From FEN-1297 sp964618785 (GTDB lineage Bacteria; Bacteroidota; Ignavibacteria; Ignavibacteriales; Ignavibacteriaceae): 12,347 nt of DNA. The stretch is taken from positions 1 through 12,347 of the forward strand of contig CAZUCY010000110.1 in NCBI GenBank assembly GCA_964618785.1. Reading direction: 5' to 3'. Position numbers and translations under genes: made by a program. The stretch's first letter is position 1. Every line of letters begins with the position of its first letter. The notes below the pieces were generated by a model. That model had not been told where the DNA came from. It worked only from the letters and a program-made list of their open reading frames with translations, and made no database searches. Shown here in pieces: positions 1-5,474 of the stretch.

Positions 1-949
1 CATCTTCTTCATACGGCTCTCCGTTTTTCAGTTTCCCGGCAGTAGACCAGTCCCAATCTAATTTAGTAGCATTTGCTTTCGCATAAGTGGGAATGTGGCA
101 GGTCTGGCACGCAACTTTCAAAGTGTGTTGATTAAGAATAGCATCTGCATGAGGGCTTTCCGTATGGCACTCCTCGCATTCGACGCGGTTGCGGTTCATG
201 GAAGAAAGTGAATACATTTTGCCGCTTATATTATGTTTTTCTGTTTTATGGCAGTCAACGCACTGCAGATTCATGCCGTCGGTTCCCATATGAATATCGA
301 TGCTTTTAGGCCCGTCAAACATAGCTTTATCAAGATCGCCATGCTTTACATTATTTCCGCCGCCGCCAAAGAAATGACACACACCGCAATTTGATCTTTT
401 CGGTTCGCCTACATGCTGAGCAACGTTTGATAAATCGACTGTCACGTCCGGCGCCCCGCCTTTTTCATTACCTTTAGCATATGTTTCGGTATTATCATGG
501 CAGACGAGGCAGTCTATGTTTGTTGAATCGGTATAAGAAAATGTTTTGGAATTTTTCATTCCATATCCTATATGACACTTGGCGCAGCTCTCTTCATTGC
601 CTTCCGTGCCTATACAGAAATTATTTATAGCATTTTTCTTACCCAGGTAAACAATACCGCGCCCTTCAATATATTCTTCACGCTCCCAATTCCAGTGATT
701 TGACTTCATAACCTCTTTAGCCCTCTCAGTATGGCATGATATACACGCAGCGGTTACCTGCTGGGGCGAGGTAAATTTTTTCTTCAGCACTGCAAACTTT
801 GTATGATCTACAGAAGGAGCCGGTTTATCAGAAAGTTTTGCCTGAAGTAGAGATAAAGGATTCTGTTCGGTTTCCTTTGACGATAAAATACCAATTGAGA
901 CAGCTATCACTAATCCGAGCAGGGCAACTGAGATAATTATTTTTTTCAT
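1..949 (-). CDS. Octaheme c-type cytochrome, tetrathionate reductase (OTR) family, 3' end outside window
   Basis: This periplasmic multiheme cytochrome should pass electrons to an oxidised sulfur or nitrogen compound; OTR-family enzymes reduce tetrathionate and, in vitro, also nitrite and hydroxylamine. The start is the ATG at 949-947. 316 codons are readable before the window edge, so the C-terminus is missing. Residues 1-22 are a signal peptide or membrane anchor (MKK plus a hydrophobic run). Seven CxxCH heme sites are visible: CISCH 69-73, CAKCH 122-126, CLVCH 147-151, CGVCH 188-192, CVDCH 230-234, CEECH 258-262 and CQTCH 281-285. The family carries eight, so one probably lies beyond the edge. 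The segment FCIGTEGNEESCAKCH and the SNHWNWERE stretch near residue 85 are typical of the OTR family. The ribosome site is weak. The gene lies 31 nt after the MerR gene on the same strand, so the two are probably co-transcribed. The in vivo substrate cannot be read from sequence. Confidence 0.88.
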   Translation of the reverse strand, partial: MKKIIISVALLGLVIAVSIGILSSKETEQNPLSLLQAKLSDKPAPSVDHTKFAVLKKKFTSPQQVTAACISCHTERAKEVMKSNHWNWEREEYIEGRGIVYLGKKNAINNFCIGTEGNEESCAKCHIGYGMKNSKTFSYTDSTNIDCLVCHDNTETYAKGNEKGGAPDVTVDLSNVAQHVGEPKRSNCGVCHFFGGGGNNVKHGDLDKAMFDGPKSIDIHMGTDGMNLQCVDCHKTEKHNISGKMYSLSSMNRNRVECEECHTESPHADAILNQHTLKVACQTCHIPTYAKANATKLDWDWSTAGKLKNGEPYEED

Positions 950-980
950 AGCTTTTGGGAATGATTATTTAAATATTCTG

Positions 981-1421
981 TTATCTAAGACAAATTGATT
1001 TTATAAGATTCTTAATTCTACCGCAATCCGAATGGTTACGGTAAACATCGCACTGGCGGCAATTTCTTTCCTTGCAGGTATTTTCATGGGCATAACACCA
1101 GCATGGTTTAGAGTGCTCCTTAAATGAATTGCAATTATTTCTATCATCTTCTGTACATTTCACTATATCCCAGCATGGAATGAGAGAATAAATCGCTTTT
1201 ATCCCGGCAATGCTTATTTTAAATTCGTTAATACCCTGTCTGATGCATTTTAATCGCTCTATATCCGAATTAGAATATAGCCGGTGACTTGATGCTTTTT
1301 TGAATGGCACTATCAATCCCTCTTTTTCATACATTCTTAGTGTGTGTACTGAAATATCAAGAAGTTTTGCTGCGCTGCTTATAGTATACAGGGGCAAATC
1401 ATTATTAATTGCAGTTTCCAA
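981..1421 (-). CDS. MerR-family transcriptional regulator with cysteine-rich two-CW C-terminal domain
   Basis: This is a DNA-binding regulator of 146 residues. Residues 11-80 are a MerR-type winged helix: LYTISSAAKLLDISVHTLRM, then YEKEGLIVP and the HRLYSNSDIERL wing. The remainder is not a usual MerR effector domain. It holds ten cysteines (83, 89, 97, 107, 109, 116, 121, 124, 133, 144) and two Pro-Cys-Trp motifs (82-84 and 106-108), the signature of the 'two-CW' domain, which probably binds a metal or an iron-sulfur centre. The start is a TTG at 1421-1419; it is preceded by AAAAGGGA at good spacing, and the next in-frame Met (residue 30) would remove the recognition helix. The gene is followed at 31 nt by the octaheme cytochrome and is divergent from yeiH, so it most likely controls one or both in response to redox state or metal. 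That role is inference. Confidence 0.85.
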   Translation of the reverse strand: METAINNDLPLYTISSAAKLLDISVHTLRMYEKEGLIVPFKKASSHRLYSNSDIERLKCIRQGINEFKISIAGIKAIYSLIPCWDIVKCTEDDRNNCNSFKEHSKPCWCYAHENTCKERNCRQCDVYRNHSDCGRIKNLIKSICLR

Positions 1422-1440
1422 CGGATATCCCTTTTAATAA

Positions 1441-1460
1441 TTGATATTTATAAGTATCAA
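1441..1460. promoter_or_regulatory. 20-bp near-perfect palindrome, candidate MerR operator
   Basis: TTGATATTTATAAGTATCAA is a dyad with nine of ten complementary base pairs, lying 20-39 bp upstream of the regulator's TTG start in the region divergent to yeiH. MerR proteins usually bind a dyad between the -35 and -10 elements of their target promoter, so this is the natural candidate for autoregulation. The -35/-10 pair itself was not convincing. Confidence 0.5.
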
Positions 1461-1522
1461 ATAATCTGCCAATTATAAATATTAAATATTCTTTAGAAAA
1501 CAGGCAAAAAGTCAGGTCCGGA

Positions 1523-1538
1523 TTCTTAAAATTAAGAA
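1523..1538. promoter_or_regulatory. Second inverted repeat in the merR/yeiH divergent region
   Basis: TTCTTAA and TTAAGAA form perfect 7-bp arms around an AA centre, ending 36 nt before the yeiH start. It could be an operator for yeiH or part of its leader. AT-rich dyads also occur by chance in DNA of this composition, so the call is weak. Confidence 0.3.
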
Positions 1539-1574
1539 AACAAGCAGAAAAAATTTTCTTTTATTAGACTGGAT

Positions 1575-2345
1575 ATGTATGTATTAAAGATAATTTTTAT
1601 TTTAGCGTTTATTTTTTGCTTAACGGGATATGCATCACCTCCGGCAGCATTAGCATTGGGCTTACTAGTAGCACTAACCATTGGACACCCCTATCATGAA
1701 TTGAACAATAAAGTCACAAAAATTTTGCTCCAGGCATCTGTAGTCGGGTCAGGATTCGGGATGAACCTTGAAAAAGTAATACAGGTTGGCAAGGAAGGAA
1801 TTTCGTTCACGATTATTTCAATATTCGGAACGCTTATTCTTGGACTTTTAGTAGGCAGTTTGTTAAACATTCATAAGAAAACTTCTCATCTTATTTCATC
1901 AGGCACTGCTATTTGCAGTGGAAGCGCTATTGCGGCAGTCGGTCCGGTATTAAGAGCAAGCGACCAGGAAATGTCTGTTGTTCTGGGTACAGTCTTCATT
2001 CTTAATTCAATTGCTTTATTTATTTTTCCAATTATCGGCCATTGGTTTTATCTTTCACAAATTCAATTCGGATTTTGGGCGGGAATTGCTATTCACGATA
2101 AAAGCTCGGTGGTAGGAGCTGCTGTTAAATACGGACAAAGCGCTTTACAAACGGCAACTACCGTAAAGCTTACGAGGGCTTTATGGATTGTGCCCGTAAC
2201 TTTAATTACTGCTTTTTTGTTCAAGGAAAAATCCCACAAGGTATCAATCTCTTATTTTATTTTTCTGTTCTTGCTTGCATCAATTCTACGGACTTATTTT
2301 ACAGCCGTTGCCGTTCGGGAAAAAAGAATGGACTCAAACCGGTAA
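1575..2345 (+). CDS. YeiH/UPF0324-family putative sulfate exporter, C-terminus degraded
   Basis: This is a polytopic inner-membrane protein of 256 residues from the family annotated as putative sulfate exporters. It has about seven or eight hydrophobic segments. Conserved stretches include VVGSGFGMNLEKVIQVGKEG (56-75), SSGTAICSGSAIAAVGPV (107-124), VLGTVFILNSIALFIFP (136-152), WAGIAIHDKSSVVGAAVKYG (168-187) and TTVKLTRALWIVPV (195-208). Family members run about 310-350 residues and end with a glycine-rich FLIGxGLS helix plus about 40 more residues. Here homology fades after ILRTYFTAVA and the frame stops at 2343-2345. A GLS-like remnant (AGLSDAEHLS) is readable in another frame at about 2355-2383, so the 3' end appears frameshifted and truncated. 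It is divergent from the MerR-octaheme pair. If still active it would move sulfite, sulfate or a related anion, but loss of the last helix makes that doubtful. Confidence 0.8.
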   Translation: MYVLKIIFILAFIFCLTGYASPPAALALGLLVALTIGHPYHELNNKVTKILLQASVVGSGFGMNLEKVIQVGKEGISFTIISIFGTLILGLLVGSLLNIHKKTSHLISSGTAICSGSAIAAVGPVLRASDQEMSVVLGTVFILNSIALFIFPIIGHWFYLSQIQFGFWAGIAIHDKSSVVGAAVKYGQSALQTATTVKLTRALWIVPVTLITAFLFKEKSHKVSISYFIFLFLLASILRTYFTAVAVREKRMDSNR

Positions 2346-2381
2346 AGCATAACAGCAGGTTTATCAGATGCGGAACATCTA

Positions 2382-2555
2382 TCAAAATGAAGGAAAAAGA
2401 AAAACAAAGATAAGTCCCATCATTGCGCCGTAAAGAGTTGAAATGTAAGGGCTGCCTGTAATAGGACACGAACCGCTTTTGCATCCTACAAAATGATAAT
2501 ACCCAAAACCGGCTAAAGCCCCAACAAGAACAGAGGCTGCGGTTTTAAAATTCAA
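2382..2555 (-). CDS. DUF6132-family small membrane protein (57 aa), start uncertain
   Basis: This small gene was found by reading the minus strand between yeiH and the thioredoxin. The protein has two hydrophobic segments (about residues 5-20 and 41-54) joined by a conserved loop, GYYHFVGCKSGSCPITGSPY, with cysteines at 25 and 30; this is the DUF6132 signature. Members are about 55-70 residues long and often sit beside thioredoxin or sulfur-transfer genes; their function is unknown. No ATG precedes the conserved region. The upstream frame reads TAA ATC CTG TCC ATT TTG, so TTG at 2555-2553 is the best choice, with no clear ribosome site. The frameshifted homologue at 4964-5141 starts with MPILELIPFK and aligns from the FK onward, so the natural 5' end of this copy has probably been lost. 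It is convergent with yeiH. Confidence 0.6.
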   Translation of the reverse strand: MNFKTAASVLVGALAGFGYYHFVGCKSGSCPITGSPYISTLYGAMMGLIFVFLFPSF

Positions 2556-2990
2556 AATGGACAGGATTTAAACCAAGAGCAAGCCCCGGATTTTAATGTA
2601 ACATCTATCGAAAATAGAAACATACAACTTTTCGATTACAGAGGGAAAGTAGTAATAATTGATTTTTGGGCAACCTGGTGCCCTCCTTGCCGGAAAGGAA
2701 TTCCTGATCTTATTGATATACAGAAGGAATATGGGAGCGATGTTGTTGTAATCGGAATTTCAATGGATACCGATACTAAAGACGATGTAGTTCACTTTGT
2801 AAAGGAGAACGGGATAAATTATCAGGTTGGTTATGCTAACCCGGAAGTTGTTCAATCATTTGGCGGAATTGAATCAATACCCACATCTTTTGTCATTGAT
2901 AAAAATGGAAAAATAGTCGATAGACATGAAGGACTTGTCCCGAAATCTGATTTTACAAACGTATTAAATAAACTTTTACACCGGTCTTAA
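2550..2990 (+). pseudogene. TlpA/ResA-like thiol-disulfide oxidoreductase, 5' end missing
   Basis: This is a thioredoxin-fold redox protein. The open frame carries APDFNVTSIENRNIQL, then VVIIDFWATWCPPCRKGIP with the CPPC active site encoded at 2679-2690, VIGISMDTD, and the cis-proline region SIPTSFVIDKNGKIVDRHEG, ending at LLHRS. Exported TlpA/ResA proteins reduce periplasmic disulfides, for instance during cytochrome c maturation, which would suit the octaheme cytochrome nearby. However, no ATG, GTG or TTG precedes the CPPC site: the frame is open from 2517, and the first internal Met (2763) would remove the active site. The signal peptide is also absent. The coding start probably disappeared in the same deletion that removed the start of the opposing DUF6132 gene. 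Initiation at ATT (2550) is possible but unlikely. Confidence 0.65.
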
Positions 2991-3031
2991 CTAAGAATTC
3001 CTGCGTGGGATTAAAGTTTATTTCATAATGC

Positions 3032-3057
3032 AAATAAATGACAGATATTTATTTTTT
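3032..3057 (+). terminator. AT-rich hairpin with T run, possible terminator
   Basis: AAATAAAT (3032-3039) and ATTTATTT (3047-3054) form a perfect 8-bp stem around a 7-nt loop, followed by further T residues. The stem contains no G:C pair, so termination would be weak. It lies 42 nt after the thioredoxin stop. Confidence 0.3.
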
Positions 3058-3130
3058 ATAATGATTTGATTCTGATATTCGTCTTTATTCCCAGGCTGTT
3101 TCACTCCTTTTGTCAAATTAACAACCATTC

Positions 3131-3161
3131 TTGACTTAGAGTAAATATACGATTATATTTG
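3131..3161 (+). promoter_or_regulatory. Promoter of the DUF134-NifX operon
   Basis: TTGACT (3131-3136) and TATATT (3154-3159) are separated by 17 nt, an almost ideal sigma-70 arrangement. The downstream part also reads TATATTTG (3154-3161), matching the Bacteroidota -7 element TAnnTTTG, with TTG 20 nt upstream. Transcription would start near 3166, inside the palindrome at 3164-3179. Confidence 0.6.
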
Positions 3162-3163
3162 TT

Positions 3164-3179
3164 ATGAGCATATGCTCAT
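3164..3179. promoter_or_regulatory. Perfect 16-bp palindrome over the expected transcription start
   Basis: ATGAGCATATGCTCAT is fully self-complementary. It begins five bases after the -10 element and ends eight bases before the DUF134 start codon, so a protein bound here would block initiation. The likeliest binder is the DUF134 protein itself, by autoregulation; this is inference. Confidence 0.6.
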
Positions 3180-3187
3180 TATTATTT

Positions 3188-3622
3188 ATGCCGAGAAACA
3201 AAAAAAATAGAATTGTTAAATGCATACCAACTGCATACTACTATAAGCCCCAATCTATTCCTATGACAATGCTGGAAACTGTTATACTTGAAATCGACGA
3301 ACTGGAATCACTAAGATTGGCAGATTACCTTGCAAATTCACATGAACAAGCTGCTGCAAAGATGAACATATCCAGGGCAACATTTGGGCGCATTGTTGAA
3401 TGCGCAAGAAATAAAGTTGTAGACGCCATTCTGCACGGGAAAGCGATAAGGATAGGGAATAAGTTCCCTGCGGAATTAAAAGAAAAGCGGATGGTCAAGT
3501 ACAGAAACTGCAATGCACCGCATAATAAAAACTTAGTAAATAGTAACTTAATTTGTAAAAAGTGCAAAAGCACTAACAAGGAGAAATTAGATGAAACTCG
3601 CTGTACCCACAACACAAAATAA
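3188..3622 (+). CDS. DUF134-family HTH DNA-binding protein
   Basis: This is a predicted DNA-binding regulator of 144 residues from the DUF134 (UPF0251) family. It starts with the family's MPRxxKxRxV opening (MPRNKKNRIV), so ATG 3188 is preferred over the in-frame ATG at 3164, which lies within the palindrome. Residues 28-48 (MLETVILEIDELESLRLADY) and 52-80 (HEQAAAKMNISRATFGRIVE onward) match the family core, the latter being a sigma-region-4-like helix-turn-helix. Family similarity ends near residue 92. The tail (93-144) is lysine-rich with cysteines at 108, 123, 126 and 139, including CKKC, which might bind metal. The end overlaps the nifX-like gene by 32 nt. DUF134 genes commonly precede NifX/NifB-domain proteins in anaerobes, so the pair probably works together in metal or cofactor handling. 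Confidence 0.85.
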   Translation: MPRNKKNRIVKCIPTAYYYKPQSIPMTMLETVILEIDELESLRLADYLANSHEQAAAKMNISRATFGRIVECARNKVVDAILHGKAIRIGNKFPAELKEKRMVKYRNCNAPHNKNLVNSNLICKKCKSTNKEKLDETRCTHNTK

Positions 3623-3962
3623 TCAAGTTGACGCTCACTTCGGACACTGTGAATATTTTACGGTTTTCACAATTGAAGGAAGGGAGATCATTAAATCTGA
3701 AATAGTCGAATCACCCGAAGGATGCGGATGCAAGTCAAATATCGCTGCCATACTCAAAGATATGGGTGTTGAAGTAATGCTTGCCGGCAATATGGGCGGA
3801 GGTGCCGTTAACGTCTTAAATAGTTATGGTATCAAAGTTTATAGAGGATGCGATGGTGATATAAATTCTCTTGTTCAAGATTATGTTAAAGGAAATCTTG
3901 TTGATTCAGGTGAAACGTGTTATAAACATGAAGATGGACATCAATGTGAACATAATGATTAA
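3591..3962 (+). CDS. NifX/NifB-type dinitrogenase iron-molybdenum cofactor-binding domain protein
   Basis: This 123-residue cytoplasmic protein has the RNase-H-like fold of the NifX/NafY/orange-protein group, which bind metal-sulfur clusters during cofactor assembly or storage. Family marks are MKLAVPTTQNNQVDAHFGHC (1-20), the SPEGCGCKSN loop (41-50) and AGNMGGGAVNVLNSYGI (65-81). Nitrogenase genes are absent, so this is an orphan member rather than a nitrogen-fixation gene. Beyond the domain the tail CYKHEDGHQCEHND (110-123) contains two Cys and three His, a plausible extra metal site. Start choice is clear: AAGGAG lies 7 nt before the ATG and the family begins exactly there. It overlaps the DUF134 gene by 32 nt, implying translational coupling. 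Confidence 0.85.
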   Translation: MKLAVPTTQNNQVDAHFGHCEYFTVFTIEGREIIKSEIVESPEGCGCKSNIAAILKDMGVEVMLAGNMGGGAVNVLNSYGIKVYRGCDGDINSLVQDYVKGNLVDSGETCYKHEDGHQCEHND

Positions 3963-3975
3963 ATGGTTGAACCAT
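3963..3975. promoter_or_regulatory. 13-bp inverted repeat after the nifX-like gene
   Basis: ATGGTT and AACCAT flank a single G, starting at the base after the nifX-like stop codon. A one-nucleotide loop is too tight for an RNA hairpin, so if functional it would be a DNA-binding dyad. It lies in the 78-nt gap before the DUF2892 gene. Confidence 0.2.
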
Positions 3976-4040
3976 ATAAATAGAATCTTTGGAAAGCATC
4001 TAAACCAAATGTCAAACAAACAATTAGAAGGAGTATTGAT

Positions 4041-4223
4041 ATGACAAAGAATGTAGGAAATGTAGACCGTAATATTCGTTTACTAATCGGAATTGTTGTT
4101 ATTGTGTTAGGAATTATTTATCAAAGCTGGTGGGGATTAATCGGGATAGTTCCTCTCTTAACCGCAGGAATGAATTTTTGTCCTTTGTATTCTGTTTTGG
4201 GAATGTCGAGCAAGAAAAAATAG
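4041..4223 (+). CDS. DUF2892-family inner-membrane protein (60 aa)
   Basis: This small membrane protein resembles the C-terminal transmembrane part of YgaP, which in other bacteria is fused to a rhodanese domain. The N-terminus MTKNVGNVDRNIRLLIG is a close match to the DUF2892 opening (xxNVGxxDRxIRxxxG). Two hydrophobic helices follow (about 14-28 and 30-45), then NFCPLYSVLGMSSKKK, with the family's conserved Cys-Pro-Leu-Tyr. AAGGAG stands 8 nt before the ATG. It follows the nifX-like gene after 78 nt on the same strand and is probably the third gene of that operon. Its exact role is unknown; stand-alone members are frequent near sulfur-transfer and thioredoxin genes, consistent with this locus. 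Confidence 0.85.
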   Translation: MTKNVGNVDRNIRLLIGIVVIVLGIIYQSWWGLIGIVPLLTAGMNFCPLYSVLGMSSKKK

Positions 4224-4244
4224 CTATTTTGTTTTACCGGTTGC

Positions 4245-4276
4245 GATGCCAAAAACACCAAAGACTTTTTGGCATC
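4245..4276. terminator. Strong hairpin downstream of DUF2892 gene, possible bidirectional terminator
   Basis: GATGCCAAAAA (4245-4255) and TTTTTGGCATC (4266-4276) form a perfect 11-bp stem around a 10-nt loop, 21 nt after the DUF2892 stop. Each arm carries five A or T residues, so it can act in either direction between two converging transcription units, although no long T run follows the closed stem. Confidence 0.5.
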
Positions 4277-4349
4277 TGCGCCGTAATTTTTGATCTCATT
4301 ATATTGAATAGAAATATAAATTAATTTCCTGAAGTAATTCTATATAGTA

Positions 4350-4892
4350 CTATTTGTATAACTTATAAAGTAAGAGGTTTGTTAGTTTTATGACCTCCAC
4401 GTTTCGGAATCCTGCCTCTTTTGCTAACTCCTGAATGAATGAACTCCTCAATCTGTGTTCAAGAGGTGGTCCATAGTCCTCTTCTTTGAATTCCCATTCA
4501 AGAATAGAAACTTCTTTTAAGGCTACCCGATATAACTCTTTAATTGACCGCGTATAATCATTAACTTCATGTAAAACAAGACCCATGAAGACAAGGTCAA
4601 ATGAATTATCCCTGAAAGGAATTTTTTCGGCAGAACCCTGCCGTACATCAAGGCTTGTGAGAAATTTCTGTGAGGCTGCAACCATCTCTGGATTAGGATC
4701 AATTGCCGCCACTTGCAGCCCGCGTTTACTGAATTCTTCCGCAAAAAGACCGCTGCCGGTTCCAACATCCAGAACGGATGTTATATTATTTCCTTTCAGA
4801 CAATTGTCGATTACACTTGCAACTTCAAGACGTGATACCCTATCTGATGACCTTAACCGGTCAACCCCGCTGTTATATACTCTATCATTCAT
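4350..4892 (-). CDS. Class I SAM-dependent methyltransferase
   Basis: This is a 180-residue cytoplasmic methyltransferase of the UbiE/Methyltransf_11 type. The SAM-binding motif I is VLDVGTGSG (40-48), the acidic residue at the end of strand 2 is Asp65 (VAAIDPNPEM), GSAEKIPF (86-93) is the adenine-contacting loop, and FDLVFMGLVLHEV (98-110) follows. Near the C-terminus EWEFKEEDYGPPLEHRL is shared by a broad group of small methyltransferases found in anaerobes. The substrate is not evident; thiols, sulfide and metalloids are substrates for some relatives, but nothing here decides. The ATG at 4892-4890 has AAAGGA 7 nt upstream. It converges on the DUF2892 operon across the 4245-4276 hairpin. 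The frameshifted DUF6132 lies 71 nt upstream on the same strand, so the two may once have been one operon. Confidence 0.85.
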   Translation of the reverse strand: MNDRVYNSGVDRLRSSDRVSRLEVASVIDNCLKGNNITSVLDVGTGSGLFAEEFSKRGLQVAAIDPNPEMVAASQKFLTSLDVRQGSAEKIPFRDNSFDLVFMGLVLHEVNDYTRSIKELYRVALKEVSILEWEFKEEDYGPPLEHRLRSSFIQELAKEAGFRNVEVIKLTNLLLYKLYK

Positions 4893-4963
4893 TTTAATTC
4901 CTTTTATTACTTTGACTTAAAAAATAGCCTGTATTAAGAGAAATAGAATACTTCCTATTAATA

Positions 4964-5141
4964 TTATCTAAGATACCATAATAATCCAAGAACGGCGCCA
5001 TATATGGTTGATATATAGGTTACTTGATATAGGACATGAGCCAGTTCTGCAACATACAAAATGGTAGTAACCAAAACCCAGCCCTCCACCTATTAAAATT
5101 GAGAGAATCATTTTGAATGGAATTAATTCTAATATAGGCAT
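4964..5141 (-). pseudogene. DUF6132-family membrane protein, second copy, frameshifted
   Basis: This is a second member of the family seen at 2382-2555. From ATG 5141-5139 it reads MPILELIPFKMILSILIGGG, then LGFGYYHFVCCRTGSCPISSN, closely matching the other copy. The family continuation YISTIYGAVLGLL follows only after changing frame at about 5015, by one extra or two missing bases, and then runs to the TAA at 4966-4964. In the starting frame the protein instead ends NLYINHIWRRSW...MVS with a TAG at 4970-4968. Because a mature membrane helix is lost, a pseudogene is the simplest reading. A sequencing error in a TA-rich stretch is an alternative. It lies upstream of the methyltransferase gene on the same strand. 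Confidence 0.6.
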
Positions 5142-5474
5142 TTTAACCTATTGTATTGATTAATGTAATATAAAAATATTAATGTTTTTCAAAAACAAAA
5201 GTTATATGAGAGTTATTATTATATATTTTCTCTCACTTTGATAAGATGCACTTCTTAAAAAACGGTTCAGAGATTCAGCCATTAAAAAATTGAAAGCTTG
5301 ATAAAATTGGATTATCAATATGAATGAAAACTTCTCCCGATAGCTATCGAGAATGATGAAGTTTCAGAAAAAGAAGCATTCTTTTTTAATAATTGCCGAT
5401 CCAATCATAAAAAATTTATAAATCGAGATCGGGAGTGTTTATTTAATGAACGCTTTGTCCGGAATCTCGATATT
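5142..5474. other. AT-rich intergenic region with inverted repeats, no gene seen
   Basis: No convincing reading frame was found on either strand. The stretch holds the nested palindrome at 5325-5366 and an 8-bp pair ATCGAGAT (5422-5429) / ATCTCGAT (5464-5471) at the 3' end of the hydrolase gene, with a 34-nt loop. It separates the DUF6132 copy from the hydrolase, both on the minus strand. Confidence 0.5.
5325..5366. repeat. Nested inverted repeat centred on GATAGCTATC
   Basis: The inner part CGATAGCTATCG (5338-5349) is a perfect 12-bp palindrome, extended by TTCTC and GAGAA with two unpaired C. Outside it, TGAAAACTTC (5325-5334) pairs with GAAGTTTCA (5358-5366) apart from one bulged A. CCCGATAGCTATCGGG-type palindromes recur in genomes of this lineage, to my recollection. 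It could form a stable RNA cruciform or terminator in the 3' flank of the hydrolase gene. Confidence 0.5.

Noticed and set aside
3164..3187. Upstream ATG as the start of the DUF134 protein
   Set aside because: The ATG is part of the perfect palindrome at the expected transcription start, and the family begins MPR at 3188.
3591..3962. Nitrogen-fixation locus
   Set aside because: Only a stand-alone NifX-type domain is present; no nitrogenase structural or nifEN-like genes occur nearby.
4585..4920. 111-codon plus-strand frame opposite the methyltransferase
   Set aside because: The minus strand carries clear SAM-binding motifs and a ribosome site; the plus frame is antisense without homology.
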